DNA of 64,000 nucleotides, taken from positions 62,001-126,000 of the forward strand of contig NZ_JACJHY010000006.1 of NCBI RefSeq assembly GCF_014138625.1, in the 5' to 3' direction. Shown piece after piece: positions 58,080 to 64,000 of the stretch. Under the pieces are notes generated by a model, which saw only the letters and a program-made list of their open reading frames with translations, was not told the origin of the DNA and did not search any database. How positions within the stretch are numbered: position 1 is the stretch's first letter; each line of letters begins with the position of its first letter. This stretch comes from Aminobacter ciceronei. Its GTDB lineage: Bacteria > Pseudomonadota > Alphaproteobacteria > Rhizobiales > Rhizobiaceae. The position numbers and the translations under genes were made by a program.

Positions 58080-59300
58080 ATGACATTACCGCCACTCACG
58101 CCAGAGCAGCAGGTCAAGCCACGACGCTTTGAACTGCGAATCTCCCTGCTTTTCGCAGCGCTTTTCGTGCCGATGGGCGTGCATCTGCCGTATTTTCCGC
58201 TGTGGCTCGAAGCCAAGGGGTTCGATCCCGAGCAGATCGCTATCGTGCTGTCGGCGCCAATGTTCCTGCGCGTCATCACAACTCCATTGATCGCGGCCAT
58301 GGCCGATCGTGCCAAGGACCGCGCCAACGTCTTCATCTTCCTGGCTGCATCGTCCTTGCTTCTGTCGCTCGGCTACTTCCTCGAGCCGACCTACCTCATC
58401 GTCTTGGCCGTCTCGCTGGCGCTGGCGGTGGTGTGGACGCCGCATTCGCCGATAGCCGATTCGCTTGCGCTCTCAGGTGTCCGCCGCTTCGGATCGGACT
58501 ATGCCGCCATGCGCATCTGGGGGTCGATCGCCTTTCTCGCCGGCAGCCTTGGCGCAGGCTTCATCCTGTCGCTGACCGGTGCGGACACGGTGCCGGCGAT
58601 CATCTCGATCGGCCTGCTCGGCTGCTTCCTGATGTCGTTCATCTCACCGCGCCTTGGCCGACCGCGCAAGGCCTCACCGCTCTCGGCGACCGACATGCAG
58701 GCGGCGCCAAAGCTGTTCAACCGCTATTTCCTGCTGATGGCCGGCGGCACCGGCGTCATCATCGGCAGCCACGGCTTTCTCTATGGCTTCGTGTCGATCT
58801 ACTGGAAGTCGCTCGGCATCAACGAGACGATCGTCGGGTTGCTGTGGAGCTGGGGCGTGGCGGCCGAAATCGTCATGTTCATGTTTTTCACGCGGCTGTT
58901 CGGCAACAGATCGACGGCACTGGTGCTCGTTCTGGCGGGCGCAGGCGCTATCGTCCGCTGGGTAGCATACCCGTTGATCTGGCCGCTCGGCCTGGGTGTA
59001 CCTGGCTTCTTTGCCGTCCAGAGCCTGCACGCAGTGTCGACAGCGCTGGTTCTGATTGGCGTGCAGAAGCTGATCGCCGAGTCGGTTCCGGAAGAGCGCA
59101 CGGGCGCTGCCCAGGGTGTTGCCTATTTCGCCAACGGCATGTCGATGGCGATCGTGACGCTGCTGTCCGGTCCGCTCTACCAGCGCTTCGGCGTCGACGG
59201 CTTCTATTTCATGGCGGCGGTCGCCGCCTGCGCCATCGTGCTTGTACTGCTTGCATCCCGCTCAGCCCCAAAGTTCGGGCAGGGGCGGCGACACCATTGA
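58080..59300 (+). CDS. MFS transporter, HcaT/LacY-like (MFS_1_like)
   Basis: A 406-residue carrier with 12 predicted spans. The opening LFAALFVPMGVHLPYFPLWLE, seen by its key part GVHLPYFPLWL, and the loop AAMADRAKDRANVF are typical of the phenylpropionate permease/nucleoside-permease-like subgroup. Its last 39 bases overlap the end of the convergent dipeptide epimerase gene. Substrate unknown; the neighbouring epimerase could suggest peptides but this group does not usually move them. Confidence 0.85.
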   Translation: MTLPPLTPEQQVKPRRFELRISLLFAALFVPMGVHLPYFPLWLEAKGFDPEQIAIVLSAPMFLRVITTPLIAAMADRAKDRANVFIFLAASSLLLSLGYFLEPTYLIVLAVSLALAVVWTPHSPIADSLALSGVRRFGSDYAAMRIWGSIAFLAGSLGAGFILSLTGADTVPAIISIGLLGCFLMSFISPRLGRPRKASPLSATDMQAAPKLFNRYFLLMAGGTGVIIGSHGFLYGFVSIYWKSLGINETIVGLLWSWGVAAEIVMFMFFTRLFGNRSTALVLVLAGAGAIVRWVAYPLIWPLGLGVPGFFAVQSLHAVSTALVLIGVQKLIAESVPEERTGAAQGVAYFANGMSMAIVTLLSGPLYQRFGVDGFYFMAAVAACAIVLVLLASRSAPKFGQGRRHH

Positions 59301-60245
59301 ACCCTCGTAGACAAGCCCCGGCGAACGGTCGCGCGCCAGGAGCAGCGGGCCGTCGAGGTCGACGAACTCGGCGCCCTGGGCGAGCAGCACCGCAGGCGCC
59401 ATGGCGAGCGAAGTGCCGACCATGCAGCCGACCATCACCTGGAACCCGAGCGTGCGGGCCTGGTCGCGCAGTTCGAGTGCTGCCGTCAGCCCACCCGACT
59501 TGTCGAGCTTGATGTTGACGGCGTCGTAGCGGCCCTTGAGCTCGGCGAGATCGGCGGCGATGTGGACGCTCTCGTCGGCGCAGATCGGCACAGGATGTGG
59601 GATGCGGCCGAGGATCTGGTCGGCGCCGGCGGGCAGCGGCTGTTCGATAAGCGCGATGCCGAGCTGGGCGGCAGCGGCAAGGTTCTCGGCGATGTTGGCA
59701 TCGGTCCAGCCTTCATTGGCGTCGAGGATGATGCGGCTGTCGGGGGCGGCTTCGGTGACCGCGCGGATGCGGGCGATGTCGTTGTCGCCGCCGATCTTGA
59801 CCTTGAGCAACGGCCGCGCCGCGTTGGCGCGGGCCTGGGCTGCCATAGTCTCGGGTTCGCCGAGCGACAGCGTGTAGGCGGTCTCGAGCGCCAGCGGCGC
59901 AGCAATGCCGAGCCTGTCCTTGACCGGCACGCCGCTCAACTTCGCTTCCAGGTCCCAGAGCGCGCAGTCGACGGCGTTGCGCGCTGCACCGGCTGACATC
60001 AGCGTCAGAAGGTCGGTGCGCGAAGCACCGTCCTCGATGGCGTGGCGCGCCTGTTCGATCGCCTCAGCCACGCCAGCCATGGTCTCGCCATAACGCTTGT
60101 AGGGCACGCACTCGCCGCGTCCGATGACGCCTGATTCGGCGATTTCGCAGGTGATGACCTCGGCTTCGGTCTTGGAACCGCGTGAGATGGTGAACGTTCC
60201 GGCGATGGGAAAACGCTCGTCAACGACCGAAAGGACACGCGTCAT
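59262..60245 (-). CDS. L-Ala-D/L-Glu (dipeptide) epimerase
   Basis: A 327-residue enolase-superfamily enzyme of the AEE/YcjG group that epimerises murein dipeptides during peptidoglycan recycling. The KxK acid/base motif is Lys148-Val-Lys150, the metal ligands are Asp175 (LDANEGW), Glu201 (IEQPLP) and Asp224 (CADESVH), the second base is Lys249 (NIKLDKSGG), and the DLDGP motif near residue 295 holds the dipeptide ammonium. GGAGC precedes the ATG. Divergent from the Mla operon. Confidence 0.9.
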   Translation of the reverse strand: MTRVLSVVDERFPIAGTFTISRGSKTEAEVITCEIAESGVIGRGECVPYKRYGETMAGVAEAIEQARHAIEDGASRTDLLTLMSAGAARNAVDCALWDLEAKLSGVPVKDRLGIAAPLALETAYTLSLGEPETMAAQARANAARPLLKVKIGGDNDIARIRAVTEAAPDSRIILDANEGWTDANIAENLAAAAQLGIALIEQPLPAGADQILGRIPHPVPICADESVHIAADLAELKGRYDAVNIKLDKSGGLTAALELRDQARTLGFQVMVGCMVGTSLAMAPAVLLAQGAEFVDLDGPLLLARDRSPGLVYEGSMVSPPLPELWG

Positions 60246-60322
60246 GAAAATCTGCTCCGTTCAACTGCTTGGCGCGGCTGCGAAAATCGACATGCCGCAG
60301 CCGACGCGTTAAGTAGTGTGCC

Positions 60323-61510
60323 ATGTTGACCATCGGCAAACGGGAAGCAAGCGGCGGGGCAGCCGACGGCCGAGATCACCGACCGCAGGTTGCTGTGGCG
60401 GAGCGTGAAGGCGTGCTCGCCTGTGTGTTCACCGGGATCTGGACCACCCGCACCGTTGCCTTCGTCGACGCCGAGATGCGCAATATCGAAGCCCGCAAGG
60501 GCTACAAGACCCTGGCGCTCGACCTCGGCGGCATCGAGAAGATCGACACCGCCGGCGCCTGGGTCATCGACAGGCTCGTCAGCGCCAATGAGAAGAAGGG
60601 CGTCGAGGTCAGGATGGAAGGCCACAGCGAGGTGGCCAAGATCCTGCTGGGCGCCGTCAGCGAGGCCGTGCGGCGCGAGGGCGAATCTGCCCCGGCTGGT
60701 CCGCCCAACATCGTCATGCGCATGCTTGAGGCTGTAGGCCGCCGCGTCTACGAGATGCGCGACGACTTCCTGTCCTCGATGAACATCCTTGGCGCAACAA
60801 TTCGCGGCGCCCAGATGAAGCTCGGCCGTGGCCATGCGGTCAATCCGGCCGCCATCTTCAACCAGATCGACCGCATGGGCGTCGGCGCCATTCCCGTCGT
60901 CGTACTGATGTCGGCAATCGTCGGCGCCATCGTCGCCCAGCAGGGCGCCTACCAGCTTGCCTATTTCGGCGCCGATATCTTCGTCGTCGACTTGGTCGGT
61001 GTGCTGGTGTTGCGCGAACTCGGCGTGCTGATGACCGCGATCATGATCGCAGGCCGCTCGGGCAGCGCCATCACCGCCGAGATCGGCTCGATGAAGATGC
61101 GCGAAGAGGTCGACGCGCTGACGGTCATCGGGCTCAATCCCATCGGCGTGCTCGTGTTCCCGCGCCTCGTTGCCCTGGTCATTGCGCTTCCATGCCTCAC
61201 CATCATCGCCAATTTCGCAGCGCTTGGCGGCGGCATGCTGGCGGCATGGCTCTATTCGGACATTCCGATTGCCGCCTTCATCGACCGCCTGCGCCTGGCA
61301 ATCGACCTCAGCACCATCTTCGCCGGGCTGATCAAGGCGCCGTTCATGGCGCTCATCATCGGCACCATCGCTTCCGTCGAGGGCATGAAGGTCGGCGGCA
61401 GCGCTGAATCGCTTGGCCGCCACGTCACCGCGTCGGTGGTCAAGGCCATCTTCGTCGTCATCATCCTCGATGGCCTGTTTGCCATGTTCTACGCAGCGAT
61501 CAACTTCTGA
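60323..61510 (+). CDS. mlaE: MlaE-family permease with N-terminal STAS domain
   Basis: A 395-residue protein. Residues about 20-110 are a STAS (MlaB-like) domain (LALDLGGIEKIDTAGAWVIDRL by its core DTAGAW). Residues about 140-395 are the MlaE permease with five to six spans and the motifs QQGAYQLAYFGADIFVVDLV and GRSGSAITAEIGSMKMREEVDAL. In E. coli MlaB and MlaE are separate; here they are fused. The complex moves phospholipids between inner and outer membranes. Confidence 0.93.
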   Translation: MLTIGKREASGGAADGRDHRPQVAVAEREGVLACVFTGIWTTRTVAFVDAEMRNIEARKGYKTLALDLGGIEKIDTAGAWVIDRLVSANEKKGVEVRMEGHSEVAKILLGAVSEAVRREGESAPAGPPNIVMRMLEAVGRRVYEMRDDFLSSMNILGATIRGAQMKLGRGHAVNPAAIFNQIDRMGVGAIPVVVLMSAIVGAIVAQQGAYQLAYFGADIFVVDLVGVLVLRELGVLMTAIMIAGRSGSAITAEIGSMKMREEVDALTVIGLNPIGVLVFPRLVALVIALPCLTIIANFAALGGGMLAAWLYSDIPIAAFIDRLRLAIDLSTIFAGLIKAPFMALIIGTIASVEGMKVGGSAESLGRHVTASVVKAIFVVIILDGLFAMFYAAINF

Positions 61511-61511
61511 C

Positions 61512-62333
61512 ATGGCAAACCGGACACAGACTATCGAGGCGGAGAGCCAAAGCCAGGACGCCAGGGGCGAGGTGTTGCTGTCGGTGCGCGACCTGACGGT
61601 GGCCTTTGGCGACAAGGTCATTCTCGAAGATCTCGATCTCGACATCAGGCGCGGCGAGATTCTCGGCTTCGTCGGCGCGTCGGGCGCCGGCAAGTCTGTG
61701 CTGTTGCGCACGGTGCTAGGCCTGATCCGCAAGCAATCCGGCACAATCGAGCTGTTCGGCGTCGATCTCGAGCAGGCCAGCGAGGAGGAGCGGCTCAGGA
61801 TCGACATGCGGCTCGGCATGCTGTTCCAGCATGGCGCGCTGTTTTCGGCGCTGACCGTGCTGGAAAACGTGCAGGTGCCGATGCGCGAATATCTCGACCT
61901 GCCGAAACAGCTGATGGACGAGCTCGCCATGCTCAAGATCGAGCTTGTCGGCCTGCCGCCTGACGCGGCCCGCAAGTTTCCCTCCGAGCTGTCCGGCGGC
62001 ATGATCAAGCGCGCGGCACTGGCGCGCGCGCTGGCGCTCGACCCTGACATCGTCTTCCTCGACGAGCCGACGTCGGGTCTCGATCCCATCGGCGCGGCCG
62101 AGTTCGACGAATTGGTCGGCAAGATGCGCGATACGATGGGGCTCACCGTCTACATGGTCACCCACGATCTCGACAGCCTGTTTTCGGTTTGCGACCGGGT
62201 TGCGGTGCTGGGCAACAAGAAGGTGCTCGTCGAAGGCACGATTGAAGACATGCTGAAGAGCGAAGAGCCGTGGGTAAGGTCGTATTTCCGCGGAAAACGC
62301 GCGCGGCAGCTTGATCTTGCCGCAAGAGCATAG
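61512..62333 (+). CDS. mlaF: MlaF-family ABC ATPase
   Basis: A 273-residue ATPase with Walker A GASGAGKS at 55-62, signature LSGGM at 160-164 and Walker B VFLDEPTSGLDP from 181. FQHGALFSALTV is characteristic of Mla/Mkl ATPases. The ATG follows the permease stop by one base. It energises the lipid transporter with MlaE and MlaD. Confidence 0.95.
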   Translation: MANRTQTIEAESQSQDARGEVLLSVRDLTVAFGDKVILEDLDLDIRRGEILGFVGASGAGKSVLLRTVLGLIRKQSGTIELFGVDLEQASEEERLRIDMRLGMLFQHGALFSALTVLENVQVPMREYLDLPKQLMDELAMLKIELVGLPPDAARKFPSELSGGMIKRAALARALALDPDIVFLDEPTSGLDPIGAAEFDELVGKMRDTMGLTVYMVTHDLDSLFSVCDRVAVLGNKKVLVEGTIEDMLKSEEPWVRSYFRGKRARQLDLAARA

Positions 62334-62347
62334 AATGGAATGATGTG

Positions 62348-63721
62348 ATGGAGACCAGGGCAAACTACGTCATTGTCGGCATCTTCACGCTGTTTGCCGT
62401 TCTGGCCGCCTTTGCGTTCGTCTATTGGACGGCGGCAATCGGTGAACGCGGCGAGACGGCAACGTTGCGAGTCCGTATTCCCGGCTCCGCGTCGGGCCTG
62501 GCCAGGGGCAGCTTCGTGCTGTTCAACGGCGTCAAGGTCGGCGACGTCCGGCGCGTCTATCTCGACATTTCCAATCCCCAGGTGGCGATCGCCGACGCCG
62601 AGATCGACAAGCTGACGCCGATCACCCGGTCGACACAGGCGGATATCGGCCTCGCCGGCCTGACGGGACAGGCCAATATCGAGCTCAAGGGTGCCAACAT
62701 CAAGGAGCCCAACCTGCTCGACCAGGCCGAGGCGGAGGGCAAGATCGCCGAGATCGTTGCCAATCCGTCCGCCGTGACCAATCTGCTGCAGACGGCGCAG
62801 GACATCTTCAAGCGCGCCGACGCCGTGTTGAACAATCTGGAAGGCTTCACCAACGACGTCCGCGGGCCGCTGACCGAGACCGTCGGCAACGCCCAGAAAT
62901 TCTCCGAGTCGCTGGCGCGAAATGCCGATGGCGTCGACAAGTTCCTGGCGAGCGTGAGCGCGCTGTCGGAGCAACTTTCGGCGGTGTCGGGCAAGCTCGA
63001 CGGCACGATCGAGGCGGCGGAAGGCCTGCTCAAGTCGGTCGACCGCGACAAGGTCAAGAACATCGTCGCCAGTGTCGATACGTTCACCAAGAACCTGAGC
63101 GCCCAGAGCGACCAGCTCGACGGCATCGTCAAGGGCGTCAACACCGCGGTCGCCTCGATCAACGATTTCGCCCAGAAGACGCAGCAGACGCTGACCAAGG
63201 TCGATGGCGTGCTCGATGGCGTCGATGCGGCCAGCGTGCGCGAATCGCTCGACAACATCCGCAAGGCCAGCGAAAGCGCCAACCAGGCCGCGGCCGACGT
63301 CGCCAAGGTCACCGAAAAGTTCGGCGACCGTGCCGACGATATCGACCAGATCATTACGGACGCCAAGCAGCTGGCGTCGCGCCTCAACGCCGCTTCGGTG
63401 CGCGTCGACGGCGTCATGGCCAAGGTCGACAAGCTGCTCGGCTCGGGCGAGGCGGAGGGCGTCATGTCGGACGCCAGCGCCACCTTGAAGTCGTTCAAGC
63501 AGGTGGCCGACACGCTGAATTCGCGGCTCGCGACGATCATGGACGGCCTGTCCCGCTTCTCCGGCCAGGGGCTGCGCGACGTCGACGCGCTGGTGCAGGA
63601 CTCCAGGCGTTCGATCAGCCGCATCGAACAGGCCATTTCCGACCTGGAGCGCAATCCGCAACGCATCATCACCGGCGGCGAGGGCTCGGTGCGCGAGTTT
63701 GACGGCCGGGTGCGTCGTTGA
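62348..63721 (+). CDS. mlaD: MlaD-family MCE protein
   Basis: A 457-residue substrate-binding subunit with one N-terminal transmembrane helix (YVIVGIFTLFAVLAAFAFVYW by its ends YVIVGIF and FVYW), an MCE domain at about 40-120 (GLARGSFVLFNGVKVGDVRRV) and a long alpha-helical coiled-coil tail with repeated LxxVxxxVD-type units, reaching across the periplasm. It is longer than E. coli MlaD (183), like other alphaproteobacterial forms. ATG 62348 is used; GTG three bases earlier is an alternative. Confidence 0.94.
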   Translation: METRANYVIVGIFTLFAVLAAFAFVYWTAAIGERGETATLRVRIPGSASGLARGSFVLFNGVKVGDVRRVYLDISNPQVAIADAEIDKLTPITRSTQADIGLAGLTGQANIELKGANIKEPNLLDQAEAEGKIAEIVANPSAVTNLLQTAQDIFKRADAVLNNLEGFTNDVRGPLTETVGNAQKFSESLARNADGVDKFLASVSALSEQLSAVSGKLDGTIEAAEGLLKSVDRDKVKNIVASVDTFTKNLSAQSDQLDGIVKGVNTAVASINDFAQKTQQTLTKVDGVLDGVDAASVRESLDNIRKASESANQAAADVAKVTEKFGDRADDIDQIITDAKQLASRLNAASVRVDGVMAKVDKLLGSGEAEGVMSDASATLKSFKQVADTLNSRLATIMDGLSRFSGQGLRDVDALVQDSRRSISRIEQAISDLERNPQRIITGGEGSVREFDGRVRR

Positions 63722-63801
63722 CATCGCCGGCATGCAATCGCATGAAGGCAAATGAGGGGTGTTCGCGCGCGGCGCGGGTGAGTCTGTTTCGGGGACAGCA
63801 C

Positions 63802-64000
63802 GTGAAGGCTGCTAGATCAACTTTGCTGCTGACCGCAGTCACGCTTGCGCTGTCCGGCTGCACCTCGTTGTTCGTCAGTACGCCGCCGCCGCTCGACACC
63901 TACGAGCTGACTGCGCCCGCTGTCGACGGCCGTAACGGCCCGAGCCGCCGCCAGATCCTGATTGCCGAACCGTCGGCGCTCAAATCGCTGGATGGCCAGA
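63802..64000 (+). CDS. ABC-type transport auxiliary lipoprotein, N-terminal part (cut by window edge)
   Basis: The frame from GTG 63802 reads MKAARSTLLLTAVTLALSGC, a lipoprotein signal with lipobox LSGC and lipidated Cys20, then a PPPLDTYEL segment typical of the PqiC/ABC_trans_aux family that pairs with MCE transporters. GGGGA stands six bases before the GTG; an in-frame GTG at 63778 is possible. The gene continues past the window. It would be the outer-membrane partner of the Mla operon. Confidence 0.75.
   Translation, partial: MKAARSTLLLTAVTLALSGCTSLFVSTPPPLDTYELTAPAVDGRNGPSRRQILIAEPSALKSLDGQ

Noticed and set aside
60242-62146. A 634-codon open frame on the minus strand
   Set aside because: It is antisense to mlaE and mlaF; its composition (Ser/Arg/Asp-rich) is that of a shadow.

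Overview
The window is a dense, GC-rich (strongly G/C-ending codons) chromosomal segment of an alphaproteobacterium. Gene content and order (Irr-type box before a suf operon, purC-purS-purQ, purL-bolA-grxD, the DUF1476 F1-ATPase inhibitor gene divergent from purC, rpsD-ttcA, eukaryote-like icd, two-domain malic enzyme, DUF2865, MocR/DUF1127 pair) point to Hyphomicrobiales (Rhizobiales), most likely Phyllobacteriaceae near Mesorhizobium or Aminobacter. This placement is inference from family knowledge. I saw no tRNA, rRNA, CRISPR array, prophage or insertion sequence.

Layout. 1-1873: two small acetyltransferase genes (one cut by the edge), a PaiB-like FMN protein and an alpha/beta hydrolase, all on the minus strand. 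1956-10484: the suf Fe-S assembly operon behind a near-perfect Irr box (ICE): cysteine desulfurase, sufB, a 53-residue membrane peptide, sufC, sufD, sufS, sufT, two unknown genes with foreign-looking codon use, sufA and a TfoX-N gene. 10487-17160: a secreted Cys-rich protein, the pseudouridine catabolic pair psuG/psuK, recA with an SOS-like promoter, and alaS. 17269-25292: VOC and AraC/GyrI proteins, a glycosyltransferase-like protein, icd, trmJ-murI, DUF3008, an HxlR regulator divergent from its probable NAD(P)-binding target, and a 2OG-Fe(II) oxygenase. 25351-36959: rpsD, ttcA, a Bcr/CflA-type MFS pump, grxD, a basic peptide, a methyltransferase, bolA and purL, a MocR regulator divergent from DUF1127, then lipoprotein, purQ, purS and purC. 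37246-48705: small metabolic and stress genes (zeta-type ATPase inhibitor, HpcH aldolase, RBBP9-type hydrolase, GNATs, a broken GFA gene, DODA dioxygenase, dgkA, hemerythrin, DedA, DUF1003, tag, nadE, MFS, a clpP paralogue, ArsR-SRPBCC). 48713-60245: an ABC exporter preceded by a strong promoter, a 15-codon leader ORF and a nested hairpin, then gltX, DUF2865, maeB, an atypical SDR, a metallophosphoesterase, an MFS carrier and a dipeptide epimerase. 60323-64000: an Mla/MCE lipid-transport operon (STAS-MlaE fusion, MlaF, MlaD, auxiliary lipoprotein cut by the edge).

How the genes fit together. The suf operon makes Fe-S clusters under probable iron control, and GrxD with BolA (encoded 20 kb away beside purL) are carriers and sensors of the same clusters. 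TrmJ and TtcA both modify position 32 of tRNA anticodon loops. PurC, S, Q and L supply IMP synthesis. PsuK and PsuG recycle pseudouridine. The Mla operon maintains outer-membrane lipid asymmetry. The least explained structures are the leader-peptide/hairpin region before the ABC exporter (48799-49046), the two unknown genes inside the suf operon (8936-9624), the 53-residue peptide between sufB and sufC, and the operator that overlaps the MocR start codon.
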